62,481 nt of DNA from Photorhabdus khanii NC19 (GCF_000517265.1 NZ_AYSJ01000002.1:117507-179987); one strand, 5' to 3'. Positions 1 to 8,935 are shown, numbered from the stretch's first letter. Notes: a model not told the origin generated them from the sequence alone. Program-made: numbers and translations.

Positions 1-640
1 GGCCCCAGGGGCTGGGATTTGTACTATTGGCAGAATGTGAAAGATAACATTCACTATAAACTAGCTGGTGAGTTGGCACGCCGTGGCGGGATGTATGGAG
101 ATTTACCGGCATTAGCGGTTATTGGCGTCGCTGATAGTCATGCATTAATGTTACTCGGGCAAGCCATGGCAATCGAACGAAACGTTTTCTTTATCCAAGC
201 AGCCGTTCGCAGGGTCTACGCTGCCCGGATAAATCTGCTGACCCTCCTGATTTCATGTTTTCTTCGGCTCCTGAAGGGAAAGGCCCATTGGCTCTTTTAT
301 TTATATTTCTGCCAAGATCCCGCTGAGTGATGTTATGACCGCTTTACCTGATGCCCGCATTGCTGAGTTCACAATCCCTGAACCGGGGTATGCGATAGTC
401 AGCAGTCGTGAGGTGATCCATGCCTTTCGGGATGAGCTACAGAAACGCTTAAGCCAGCTTGAAGCAAGCACTGATGAAGCAATCTATGTTTTTGCAGCTC
501 TTCCAGCAGCTTTAGCCATCGAGTTCGGTGCTTTGTTAACAACACAGCATCAACATTCGTATGTCATATTCGACCGTGAAAACATCAGTCAGAACCAGTT
601 CAGGCCAATGCTGACTATTGGTCATTCTCAGGAGCTATAG
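1..640 (+). pseudogene. Broken SAVED-domain CBASS effector (5' end outside window)
   Basis: SAVED domains bind the cyclic oligonucleotides made by CBASS nucleotidyltransferases and switch on an attached effector. The C-terminal SAVED half is visible only when three frames are stitched together: frame 1 from base 1 to about 183 (LPALAVIGVADSHALML), frame 3 from about 183 to 286 (DPPDFMFSSAPEGKG), and frame 2 from about 275 to the TAG at 638-640 (KIPLSDVMTALPDARI, then EAIYVFAALPAALAIEFGAL). Family resemblance is clearest in the last block, the usual fluctuating AxP...A...G strand near the SAVED C-terminus. Two indels therefore inactivate it unless they are sequencing errors. The effector domain that would sit at the N-terminus lies before the window. 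The stop overlaps the start region of the CD-NTase gene, as expected for a co-translated operon. Confidence 0.72.
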
Positions 641-642
641 TG

Positions 643-1857
643 ATGAACAATGAACAAACGAAACGTAGCAGCTGGGAGTATTTTCTCCTTCGCGCAGCAA
701 GAAAAATCTCACTATCAGAACCTCAGTACGAGAAGATCAATGATCGTTATGACCAATTGCAGAGCATCCTTTCTGCATCTGACGATCCTCTTCTTGCTGA
801 AGCGCATATTTTTCCTCAGGGATCTATGCGGCTAAAAACAACCATAAATCCGGTACCCGATGCTCCAGCTGACCTAGGGACTATCGATGCGGATGCTATT
901 GTCTGGTTGCCACATGCAAAAGGCGTGGATGCAGGAAGAGTATTAAACGCGATCGAAAAGCGTTTTAAAGAGGGAAGTCGGGTGCAGGGAGATATCCAAC
1001 AACTTCGTCGCGGTGTAAGAATCGTTTACGCCGATCAAAACCCCGGTTTTCATATTGATGTCACTCCTGCACGTGCCTGCTTCTGGAATGAACAGGATAA
1101 TGGGCTTGGCATGCTTGAAGTTCCCGATCGTGAGCTCGGATGGAAGGCAAGTAGCCCCATTCCTTATTCCGGCTGGCTCCATCATGCTTCCAGCCTGGAA
1201 GTTATGCTCGAAAGTTATGTTGCTCTTAACAAAAGTTTTGCGACAGCGGATTCTGCCACCCAGGATCCTTTGCCCGAGTATGAAGATTATCAGAAGGAGG
1301 ATCCGCTGCGTGCCAGTATTAAACTGCTGAAACGCCATCGTGATGAATGGGCTATCCGGACGAAAAATGAAAAGAATCACCCAATATCTGCAGTAATCAC
1401 AACGCTGGCAACTCACGCCTATCTGGACGTGGTGAAACAATCTCAGCAGCGGCCTTTTACGCCTCTGGGGGCTATCATTGAGATTGTCCGCATAATGCCG
1501 ACGTTTATTCGATCCAACGGTCACGAATACCTAGTTTGTAATCCGCAAGATAGTGGTGAGAATTTTGCTGAGAAGTGGAATCGTCCGGGGGAGGGCCAAT
1601 CTTATCGTCGGGCTTTCTATGACTGGCATGAAAACGCCTGTCAAGCCGTGAATCTTGGGCTCCAGAATTATTCTTCCACGGACTCCTTTGCCCTTGCAGT
1701 TAAGGAAAGTTTTGGCATCGGGCGTGCATTTGTTGATGAGATTAATTCGCAGGTCCCAGCCAGTTGGACCATGCCGGGTCGAGCTGCGGGGGTAACCCGG
1801 AATGCCAATGGCATTCGGTTAAGGAAACAACGATGTGATAAAATAAGATTTAAATGA
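643..1857 (+). CDS. CBASS CD-NTase (cyclic oligonucleotide synthase), 3' end replaced by IS sequence
   Basis: CD-NTases make cyclic di- or trinucleotide alarm signals upon phage infection. From the ATG at 643 (AGGAG nine bases upstream, better placed than the GTG at 640) the protein has the nucleotidyltransferase signature: GS at residues 60-61 in FPQGSMRL, the D82-A-D84 metal pair in TIDADAIVWL, and the third carboxylate D139 in HIDVTPAR. Length is about 404 residues, close to the family. The last codons, NGIRLRKQRCDKIRFK, are translated from the terminal inverted repeat and interior of the adjoining insertion sequence, so the native C-terminus has been lost. Whether the truncated enzyme is active cannot be told from sequence. 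It resembles the CdnD-like group by eye; that subtype is an inference. Its only visible partner, the SAVED gene upstream, is broken. Confidence 0.8.
   Translation: MNNEQTKRSSWEYFLLRAARKISLSEPQYEKINDRYDQLQSILSASDDPLLAEAHIFPQGSMRLKTTINPVPDAPADLGTIDADAIVWLPHAKGVDAGRVLNAIEKRFKEGSRVQGDIQQLRRGVRIVYADQNPGFHIDVTPARACFWNEQDNGLGMLEVPDRELGWKASSPIPYSGWLHHASSLEVMLESYVALNKSFATADSATQDPLPEYEDYQKEDPLRASIKLLKRHRDEWAIRTKNEKNHPISAVITTLATHAYLDVVKQSQQRPFTPLGAIIEIVRIMPTFIRSNGHEYLVCNPQDSGENFAEKWNRPGEGQSYRRAFYDWHENACQAVNLGLQNYSSTDSFALAVKESFGIGRAFVDEINSQVPASWTMPGRAAGVTRNANGIRLRKQRCDKIRFK
1805..1823. repeat. Left terminal inverted repeat of the IS4-family element
   Basis: CCAATGGCATTCGGTTAAG, the exact reverse complement of 3177-3195. 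The last codons of the CD-NTase gene are read through it (NGIRL). Confidence 0.9.
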
Positions 1858-1874
1858 GCAAGGGGGAATGGATC

Positions 1875-3173
1875 ATGGATTTATATCAACGCCTAAACAA
1901 AACCTTTTTTAATTCATGTTCGACGATTGATAAATCGTGGCAAAAAATAAAAAGAACAATAGATACAAAATTGATTGTCTTATTCCTCATGAAAATTATT
2001 TCAGGAAAAATAATCATGGATATGCTTATATCATCAATGAAATATGGGATGACTGCGTTCATGAAAATATACCTCTACCTCAGTGCAGTCCTATTTCAGC
2101 CTCATCAATGTGCGAAGCCAGAATGAAATTACCTGATGATGCCATCAAAACCATTAATAAAGATATTGTGGTTGTCTGGGAGAAAAACACTCTCCCGACA
2201 ACATGGAAAGGACACCGAATTTTTGCCATTGATGGATCAAAGCTCAATGTCCCCAGAAAATTTATCAATAATGGCTATCGTGTCACACAACGTACGTCCA
2301 GACATTATCCCTATGCCATGATGAGCTGTCTCTATGATGTTATGAATGGTTTGATATATGACATTGATCTTGTTGAACATAATAATGAAAGAGCTTGTGC
2401 ATTGAAGCATTTTTCAAGATTAAAAAATAATGATGTCATTATTTTTGATAGAGGGTATTTTAGTTATTACATGTTACATCAAATCACAAATAATGACTTA
2501 AATGCGGTTTTTAGAATTCAAGAAGGCAATAGAAATAAAATTATCAAAAAATTTTCCGAAAGCGCCGAAAGTGATCTGATATTTGAATATACCCCCTCCG
2601 AAGCTGTTAAGTCAGATCTCAGAAAAAGAGGGTTGCTTTCAGATTTTCCATCAATTAAGTTACGTTTAATTAAATTCACCAATAAAAACAAACAAATTAT
2701 TTTCGCCACGACTCTCCTTGAAGAGGATAATTATGAATCAGAAAGTATTTATGAACTATATCACGAGCGGTGGAGTATCGAAGAGTTATATAAAATTTCA
2801 AAATCAATTCTTTGCATTGAAGATTTTCACTCACATAACGAGTATGGTGTCAGGCAAGAAATCCACGCACATGTGTTATTATTGAATCTGGCAAGAATAT
2901 CAGAAGGCGATCTTGATAAGGATATAACTCTCGCTCAAAACACTAACGGTAAAAAAAAACGTGAAGTATAACTTTAAAAATTGTTTATTTTGGGTTGTAG
3001 AAAACCTCACTCTTCTAATCTTTGGGGTAAAGAAAACACATCTAAAATCATACTGTTACTCATTACACATGCGAATTGGCAGAATGACTCAACGGTTAAG
3101 ACCAGGAAGGCACTATCCAAGAAAATCTATGCAGCCCCGAACTCGCTGGAACTGTTTTGGCGCACAGGCATAG
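1875..3173 (+). pseudogene. IS4-family transposase with two frameshifts
   Basis: The protein starts MDLYQRLNKTFFNSCSTIDK in one frame, moves to a second frame near 1940 (NKKNNRYKIDCLIP onward) and to a third near 2955, ending QPRTRWNCFGAQA at 3173. Both shifts fall in A-runs (CAAAAAATAAAAAG near 1935-1950; nine As at 2951-2959). The main frame contains the IS4-type DDE elements: D in FAIDGSKLNVP, D in VIIFDRGYF, and the YHERWSIEELYK signature carrying the catalytic glutamate. Domain order and length match IS4-family enzymes of about 430 residues. With the frames as written it should be inactive. Homopolymer sequencing error is an alternative; programmed shifting is not usual in this family. 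Confidence 0.75.
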
Positions 3174-4813
3174 AAGCTTAACCGAATGCCATTGGTGTGC
3201 CGAATAGCCAGAAATGAGGCCAGAATTTCTTTTTGTTCCACATCCCATTCGATACGCTCCTCACTGACCACATCAATCATTTTCATGACCAGTTGGTTTT
3301 TGCTTTGCGGATTGTAGTGGATAGCGTGGGTTTGTCGGGGGGCGAAGTTTTGCACCATCTCATAAACACCATGACCAATCCCCGTGGTATCAATGCCGAT
3401 GTGGGTGAATCTGTAGCGCTTGAAGAGATCTTCGATCAGTTTCGCCTGATGTTTCCAGTTCATGCCTTGCCAGTAGAACGTTGCCAATACCCGAAAAACT
3501 TCGGGCGCCATCATGGGCGGGGCAACAATGACAAAGGTTGAGGTATCGCCAGAACGGGCCGGGTCGAAGCCGCCCCAGACTTCGCGATCCCCGAAGGGAC
3601 GTAGTGCGTTGGGATCATGGTCTTCCCAGAGATGGATATTAGCGCCGCATTTTTCCAGTTGGTGATATTTGAAAACAGAGGCGCCACTATCAACAAACAC
3701 ACACATATACAACATGTTAAAGGTGTCTGGGTTATAGCGGTTCCGCAGTTTTTCAATGGATGCCAGGTTGAATCCGCCCTTAATGGCATCTTCCAGCGTG
3801 ATGACGTAGCGCCATTGACCATCCGGGCAATCACGACCCCCGTCACGCAGTTCATTAAAAGAGGGAAATTCAATGTTCTTACGTTTGGGATCATTGCCGC
3901 GCCATTCGTCACCCATCCAAAATGGATAGGCGGGATGGGTTTTGGCGCTGGGGGTTGAAAAATAGGTGGTACGCCATTTGTCATGGGTTGCCATTGCGGA
4001 GGCAACTTCATTGAGGCGTTTAAAATCAGGCACCCAAAAATATTCGTCACAATACAAATGACCGGAATAGGATTGTGCCGTGTTTTTATTGGTTGATAAA
4101 AAACGCAGTTCGGCGCCGTTGCTAAGTCGAATAGGGTTGCCTGTCAGCGTTACACCGAAGAAGTGTTCAGCGATATTGACGATATACGAGCGAAAAACTT
4201 CTGCTTGTGGTTTTGAGGCGGATAAGAATATTTGAGGATCGCCGGTTAACACGGCATTTTCGAATGCTTCAAAGGCGAAATACCAGGTCGCGCCAATTTG
4301 CCGACTCTTGAGGATATTTCTAATCTGTTTTGCCAGATTATTGCGCAAATGTTTTTGATAGCCGAAAAGCGTCTCATCGACAAATTTCTGGAAATCTTCT
4401 TTAGTCAGTGTCGAAATATCATTTTTACGATAGCGTTTCTTTTTCTTGGGTTCACCATCACTGGATGGGATATAATCACCGCCTGATTTTTCTTGCACCT
4501 TAATTTCGGCCAGCTTTTCTTTATGCTTATTTTCCTGTGTCATCAGTTTTATATGATGGGCAATTAATCGGTCGAGTTCGTCTAATTCCAGTGTGGTTTT
4601 ATTATTGCGTTCACTGAGCACGGCAATCCGGCGGTTAATGGCTTCGATAACACTTTCATAGCTGAGCATATCCGCCCAATGCCATTTTTCCGCCCAATAA
4701 TAAATGATCCGCCGATTCGGCAGATTTAATTCATGGGCAATTTCTGCCGGAGTATATCGCCGCAGGTATAAAGAACGGGCGACACTTATGAGTTCATCAG
4801 AGTATTTAGCCAT
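3113..4813 (-). pseudogene. Phage terminase large subunit (P2 gpP-like), 3' end lost
   Basis: The ATPase/nuclease that packages phage DNA through the portal. Recognisable parts are the N-terminal helix-turn-helix (SDELISVARSLYLRRYTPAEIA), the atypical P2-type Walker A in SRQIGATWYFAFEAF, and a Walker B-like YCDEYFWVPDF. The nuclease-domain aspartates follow (GGFDPARSGDTST, then HIGIDTTGIGHG). The start is taken as the ATG at 4813 (MAKYSDE); the ATG nine bases upstream is possible. Normal sequence ends at FLAIRHT; the remaining 26 residues (NGIRLSFYACAP...) are translated from the right end of the IS4-family element, with the stop at 3113-3115 inside it. The portal gene (Q), which lies beyond P in P2-like phages, is absent. 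This points to a deletion anchored at the insertion sequence. Confidence 0.88.
3177..3195. repeat. Right terminal inverted repeat of the IS4-family element
   Basis: CTTAACCGAATGCCATTGG, the perfect mate of 1805-1823. The minus-strand terminase gene is read into it, giving the same pentapeptide NGIRL found at the CD-NTase end. Confidence 0.9.
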
Positions 4814-4971
4814 AGTAATCATATTATGCAGGGCTAAATTTATCCTGACGCTAATTCAATTTCGACCTGAATCGGTTATGGCGTTATATCCGAATTCATC
4901 AGAATTAAACTATTCGTAACATTTTATTGAATCCGCAATACTGTATTTGATTCAAATGGAAGGAATTAAAT
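4814..4971. promoter_or_regulatory. Divergent intergenic region between terminase and scaffold genes
   Basis: In P2-like phages this gap carries the two divergent late promoters that are switched on by an Ogr-type activator. The position is equivalent here, but I could not pick out a convincing Ogr box. GGAAGG just before 4972 is a good ribosome binding site for the scaffold gene. Confidence 0.35.
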
Positions 4972-5802
4972 ATGTCTCAGTTAATGACTAACTGGATATG
5001 TATTGCCATGGAAGGCGATACGGTTGATGGCCGAGTGATGGAACCTCAATGGATTTTAGATGCGGCCGAACTCTATAACCCAGCGTTGTACACCGCTCGC
5101 ATTTGGCCGGAACATGAACGTGGGTTCGGGGCAATGGGTGAAGTGTTAGCCGTTAAAGCCGGGCGAGATGACGACGGGGTTTTACGCTTATATGCGCAAC
5201 TGCGACCCAATCATCATTTGTTACAGGCCAATCGAGAGGGACAATTACTGTTTACCTCTGTTGAACTTACACCTGATGGTGATTTTCGCGGAACCGGCAA
5301 AACCTATCTGGAAGGACTGGCCGTGACTGACTCACCCGCCAGTGTGGGCACAACGCGTCTGCAATTTAAAAAAAGGAACCAACATCGTCGATTCGGTGCG
5401 TATAAGCCACTGGTTATTGATGAGGTTAAACACATTAAGGATAACGACATGGCAAGGTCCAAAAAAGGATGGAAAAGCTTTTTTAACATTGAAGAACCAG
5501 AAGAAACTAAGTCAGAACCATCAAGCGATGATGCGTTGCAGGCGTTGGCCCAGGCTGTAGCCGATTTGGAAGCGCGAATTACCGCGCTTGAGGGTAAGCA
5601 GGAGTCCACCGAGCAAGCAGTCGCTGACGTTCAGGAAGATGTCGAGACAATGAAAGCGGTTGTCGATACCAAAGAATTTGCGCGTTTACGTGACAGTTTG
5701 CCCGATATTCTAAAAAAGTTTAACAAATTGGACGGTATTGCTACCCGCTTACCATCGCGTAACCCAAAAGGCGACAAAAACGAGCCTTTTAAATTTCTGT
5801 AA
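4972..5802 (+). CDS. Phage capsid scaffolding protein/protease (P2 gpO-like)
   Basis: gpO guides assembly of the major capsid protein and cleaves itself and the capsid proteins. The N-terminal half shows the conserved GDTVDGRVMEPQWILDAAELYNP block and IWPEHERGFGAMGEVLAVKAG, typical of the P2 family serine protease domain. The C-terminal half is a charged coiled coil (residues about 175-235, VADLEARITALEGKQ) that forms the scaffold. At 276 residues the length is normal. It is intact and followed 32 bases later by the major capsid gene, the canonical O-N-M-L order. Confidence 0.9.
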   Translation: MSQLMTNWICIAMEGDTVDGRVMEPQWILDAAELYNPALYTARIWPEHERGFGAMGEVLAVKAGRDDDGVLRLYAQLRPNHHLLQANREGQLLFTSVELTPDGDFRGTGKTYLEGLAVTDSPASVGTTRLQFKKRNQHRRFGAYKPLVIDEVKHIKDNDMARSKKGWKSFFNIEEPEETKSEPSSDDALQALAQAVADLEARITALEGKQESTEQAVADVQEDVETMKAVVDTKEFARLRDSLPDILKKFNKLDGIATRLPSRNPKGDKNEPFKFL

Positions 5803-5834
5803 TTCCATGATGGAAAAAGGCAAAGGGAAGAGCT

Positions 5835-6866
5835 ATGCAACTGAATCATCGGGCACGGACATTTTTGCAGAAATATACGGCGGGGTTAGCCCAAGCCTAT
5901 GGGGTTGAAGACACATCACGTTACTTTGCGCTGACTGACCCAAAAGAAACCGTCTTGCGCAGTGCGTTGTTGGAATCCGTGGAATTTCTCAGCATGATCA
6001 CCTGTGCGGATGTGGATCACCTTTCCGGCCAGGTAGTGTCAGTCGGCAATCCTGGGTTATTCACAGGGCGTAAAAAAGATGGCCGCTTTATGCGTAAAAC
6101 GGGTGTTGACGGTAATAAATACCACTTGGTTGAAACTGATTCCGGTGCCGCCTTGCCTTGGGATTTGTTATCTGTCTGGGCGAACTCTGGTTCAGAAAGT
6201 GAATTTTTCCAACGTATGCAGGAATTCACTCATGAATCCTTTGCACTGGACATGATCCGTATTGGTTTTAACGGCCAGCGAGTGGCGGAGACCACTGACC
6301 CGGAAGCCAATCCTAATGGTGAAGATGTGAACATGGGTTGGCATCAAATCGCTAAAGAATGGAATAACGGCAAGCAGGTGATTACGACACCGGTGAAACT
6401 GGATGAGCACGGTGATTTTACCTCACTGGATGCGATGGCGTCAGACCTGATTAACGCCTGTATTCTGCAACAATTCAGGCATGATCCGCGCTTGATGGTA
6501 CTGGTCGGTGCTGACTTAGTGGCAGCGGAACAATATCGACTGTATCAGGCGGCAGATAAACCGACTGAAAAAATCGCGGCGCAAATGTTGGGGAGTTCCA
6601 TCGCTGGCCGTCCGGCCATGATCCCGCCATTTATGCCGGGTAAACGTATGTCAGTCACCCTACTGTCTAACCTACAAATTCTGACACAGCGCAATACTCG
6701 CCAACGTAAGGCGGAATTTGTGGATGACCGTAAACAGTTTGAAAATAAATACCTGCGCAATGAAGGTTATGCGCTTGAAACCCCGGAATTGTATGCCGCC
6801 TATGATGAAGGTGCCGTCACTATCGGTACTGTGGCTGAACTTGCTGAAAAACTGGATACAGAATAA
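5835..6866 (+). CDS. Phage major capsid protein (P2 gpN-like)
   Basis: Forms the icosahedral shell after proteolytic trimming by gpO. The 343-residue product fits gpN in length and in landmarks: an N-terminal RARTFLQKYTAGLAQAYGV, the central FALDMIRIGFNGQ, and NPNGEDVNMGWHQIAKEW. Further on come DPRLMVLVGADLVAAEQYRLY and the C-terminal ENKYLRNEGYALETPELYAAY. An AAAGGGAAGAG ribosome binding site precedes the ATG. The stop overlaps the start of the next gene (TAATG). It is intact, although the particle could not be filled without terminase and portal. Confidence 0.92.
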   Translation: MQLNHRARTFLQKYTAGLAQAYGVEDTSRYFALTDPKETVLRSALLESVEFLSMITCADVDHLSGQVVSVGNPGLFTGRKKDGRFMRKTGVDGNKYHLVETDSGAALPWDLLSVWANSGSESEFFQRMQEFTHESFALDMIRIGFNGQRVAETTDPEANPNGEDVNMGWHQIAKEWNNGKQVITTPVKLDEHGDFTSLDAMASDLINACILQQFRHDPRLMVLVGADLVAAEQYRLYQAADKPTEKIAAQMLGSSIAGRPAMIPPFMPGKRMSVTLLSNLQILTQRNTRQRKAEFVDDRKQFENKYLRNEGYALETPELYAAYDEGAVTIGTVAELAEKLDTE

Positions 6867-7570
6867 TGCTGTCGCCTGCTCAACGACACCGGGCTGCGGT
6901 TGAACTTCGCCAGAAACTGGCGCGGCAACAAGCGGTTGCCATTGCAGAGGGGGCGAGTATGTACCTGCAAGCCCTCGCCATTGAGCAGGATATTAAGCGG
7001 TTACGCCAGCTGGCGTTAACGGAGGAACGGGTGGAGATGAAAAAGCGGGAATTGTTGCCTAATTATCTGCCCACGGCGGAACGCTACTTAGCCGAGGGGG
7101 AAATTTACCGTAACCCGATTTTTGCTTACTGCGTGATCTGGTTATTTGATATTGGGGATTTTGCCAAAGGATTGGATTGGGCGGATATCGCTATTGAGCA
7201 AGGACAGCTCACCCCCGACAATTTTCGCAGTGGCTTTCCGGCCTTTGTTGCTGACACTGTTTTACTCTGGGCACAGGTGGAAGCCGACTCCGGGAATAGT
7301 GTTGAACCCTATTTTTCAAGGACATTTCAGAATGTCACTGGCAAATGGAAAGTACACGAAAAAATTAAGGCCAAATACTACAAATTTGCTGCCTTGAACC
7401 TGCTAAAAGGGGATAACGCTGACATTAAGGCGAGTTCGGTTGATAGGTTGGATGTGCTGGAGCAGGCGGATATCTGGTTATCAAAAGCTCATCAGTGTAA
7501 CCCTAAATCAGGAGTAAAAACCTATCGGCAGCGGATTGCCGCCCGTTTACGGGCATTAACAACCAAATAA
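6866..7570 (+). CDS. Phage terminase small subunit (P2 gpM-like)
   Basis: gpM recognises the cos site and recruits gpP for packaging. It opens MLSPAQRHRAAVELRQKLARQQA, characteristic of gpM N-termini, with a long basic helical region and the IFAYCVIWLFDIGDFAKGLDWADIAIEQG block in the centre. The length of 234 residues is normal. It overlaps the capsid gene stop by one base, so it is translationally coupled. Its partner gpP on the other side of the scaffold gene is truncated, so the pair cannot work as written. Confidence 0.88.
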   Translation: MLSPAQRHRAAVELRQKLARQQAVAIAEGASMYLQALAIEQDIKRLRQLALTEERVEMKKRELLPNYLPTAERYLAEGEIYRNPIFAYCVIWLFDIGDFAKGLDWADIAIEQGQLTPDNFRSGFPAFVADTVLLWAQVEADSGNSVEPYFSRTFQNVTGKWKVHEKIKAKYYKFAALNLLKGDNADIKASSVDRLDVLEQADIWLSKAHQCNPKSGVKTYRQRIAARLRALTTK

Positions 7571-7591
7571 AAAAAGACTACCGCAAGCCGG

Positions 7592-7656
7592 AGCGGGCGC
7601 GGTGGAGGTATAGCAGCAATGTTTATGGCCGTGGAAACCGGACTGCCCGCTTTTTT
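7592..7656 (+). terminator. Terminator-like inverted repeat between gpM and gpL
   Basis: AGCGGGC at 7592-7598 pairs with GCCCGCT at 7645-7651, directly followed by a run of Ts, and an A-run stands upstream at 7567-7575. The loop of about 46 bases is long for an intrinsic terminator. It interrupts an otherwise tightly packed late operon. Its function is uncertain. Confidence 0.4.
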
Positions 7657-7674
7657 ATGGATGAGAGAGGCGAG

Positions 7675-8127
7675 ATGTTTAATGGCAACACCGTAGATTA
7701 TCGGAATGAGCCGTTGACCAATGACGGATTTTGGCCGGATTTGAACTTACGGGAATTTCAGGTGAACCGCAATATTCCGGCTGACTTAGATAATGACCTG
7801 TTAGCCAATGCACTGCTGGCAAGTGCCGCTGAAATCAATCTTGACTTACAGCGTCTGAAAGTCCGATTGCAGACAAAAGGCTATCAGAAAGCCGCAGATG
7901 TGCCAGGCATTGCTATCAATGGCGTTAATATGTTAGTTGGTCAGTATAAAAAGGCTGTTTATGCCAGGGCAAAAGCGGATCTGTTGGGGGAATACACTTC
8001 TATTGTTAGTCGTGCCCCTAATCCGCCACAGGAAAGTCCTGAACTACGTCCCCGTTTATTAGCGGAAGCGGCTTTTGTTATCCGTAATATGAAGGGATAC
8101 CGGCGCACAACGGTACGCATGATATGA
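7675..8127 (+). CDS. Phage head completion/stabilisation protein (P2 gpL-like)
   Basis: gpL closes the filled head before tail joining. The ATG at 7675 is preferred over 7657 because AGAGGCG lies just upstream. The conserved DGFWPDLNLREFQVNRNIPAD, then LLANALLASAAEINLDL and YKKAVYARAKADLL, identify the family; 150 residues is the usual size. The last codons overlap the next gene (ATGA). In P2 itself lysis genes follow L. Here the tail completion gene follows immediately. Confidence 0.88.
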   Translation: MFNGNTVDYRNEPLTNDGFWPDLNLREFQVNRNIPADLDNDLLANALLASAAEINLDLQRLKVRLQTKGYQKAADVPGIAINGVNMLVGQYKKAVYARAKADLLGEYTSIVSRAPNPPQESPELRPRLLAEAAFVIRNMKGYRRTTVRMI

Positions 8128-8621
8128 GCAAATTACATCATTTAACGGCATTTTTGCGGGAAAACCTGCCAGAACGTTTCTGTAAGACGGAATTTACCAG
8201 TGAAATAGATGAAATCCGCTTTATTCCTGCGCAACGGGATTTAGGTCTGGGGCAATACCAGATGTTTATCCTGCAGTATGAGGCAGTGATTGCCTGGGGG
8301 CGTTTCCCGTACCGAGAGTTTGATCCGCGATATGTCCCATTGTTAATAGAGGTGTGGCTGACTGGGCAGGGCAATGATTTAGGGGATTCCAATCTGGAGC
8401 ATGAACGGCCAGCGATGACCGTTGACGTGGATGAGGAAACCGCTGTGGTTGTGGTGTCGTTGTCACTGTCAGAGCCTGTTGTCATGCGTGAAGATAAAAA
8501 CGGCATCGTCCCCTTTGAGGGTAAGCGCTGGAGGCTGGCTGATACTGAAATCTGGTTTGCTGAAAATGGGGTTGTGCATTGTGTGAATGAGTCAGACGCA
8601 CCCGTTGGACAAATCCAATAA
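8124..8621 (+). CDS. Phage tail completion protein (P2 gpR-like)
   Basis: A tail terminator-type protein needed to finish the tail before it joins the head. The 165-residue product sits between gpL and gpS exactly where gpR belongs. It has the N-terminal pattern of the family (LHHLTAFLRENLP) and an LQYEAVIAWGRFPYREFDP core, followed by a beta-rich segment. Individual catalytic residues are not expected. Start and stop overlap the neighbours by a few bases, so it is coupled in the late operon. Confidence 0.75.
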   Translation: MSKLHHLTAFLRENLPERFCKTEFTSEIDEIRFIPAQRDLGLGQYQMFILQYEAVIAWGRFPYREFDPRYVPLLIEVWLTGQGNDLGDSNLEHERPAMTVDVDEETAVVVVSLSLSEPVVMREDKNGIVPFEGKRWRLADTEIWFAENGVVHCVNESDAPVGQIQ

Positions 8622-8935
8622 TGATGAATGGGCAGTTAAACCGAAATCAGCTTAAGGCACTGCAAAACGCACTGAGTGACCTTGAGCTACCCCCGAAAAA
8701 GCGCCAACGTCTGTTATGGCGGATGGCGAAATACGGGGTGATTCAGGCGGCAAGACACCATGTGCGTCATCAGCAATCCCCGGATGGCGGGCGATGGGCT
8801 GACAGAAAAAGTCCGTGGCGCAAGAAGATGCTCAGGAATATACCGAAGTTGCTGCATAGATTGAATTTGTGCAATCAACGGTGGAAATCAGTAAGAAGAT
8901 TAGCGAACTGTCACAAAATGACTTACCGCAGCTGA
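8621..8935 (+). pseudogene. Phage virion morphogenesis protein (gpS-like), C-terminus deleted
   Basis: The first 79 residues are a normal gpS start: basic helices, HHVRHQQSPDGGRWADRKSPW, then KKMLRNIPKLLH. After about base 8857 the frame runs through foreign sequence (RLNLCNQRWKS...) to a stop at 8935, whereas gpS normally continues for about 70 more residues. The sequence after the break, read in another frame, is the middle of a tape measure protein. A deletion has therefore removed the end of gpS and all genes normally between it and the tape measure, namely tail sheath, tail tube and chaperones, plus the lysis genes placed there in K139-like phages. Confidence 0.78.

Larger units (their letters stand above)
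1805..3195 (+). mobile_element. IS4-family insertion sequence, 1391 bp, no target duplication
   Basis: The element is bounded by a perfect 19-bp inverted repeat (1805-1823 and 3177-3195) and carries one IS4-family DDE transposase gene with frameshifts. The flanks are unlike each other: CCGGAATG precedes the left end and TGTGCCGA follows the right end, so there is no target-site duplication. The left flank is CBASS coding sequence and the right flank is the interior of a phage terminase gene. The simplest reading is that the element moved or recombined together with a deletion that joined two unrelated regions. Confidence 0.85.

Noticed and set aside
943..1524. 193-codon minus-strand ORF
   Set aside because: Antisense shadow of the CD-NTase gene without family features.
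1795..3205. Target-site duplication of the left IS4-family element
   Set aside because: The flanks on both sides were compared and share no repeat of the expected 8-13 bases.
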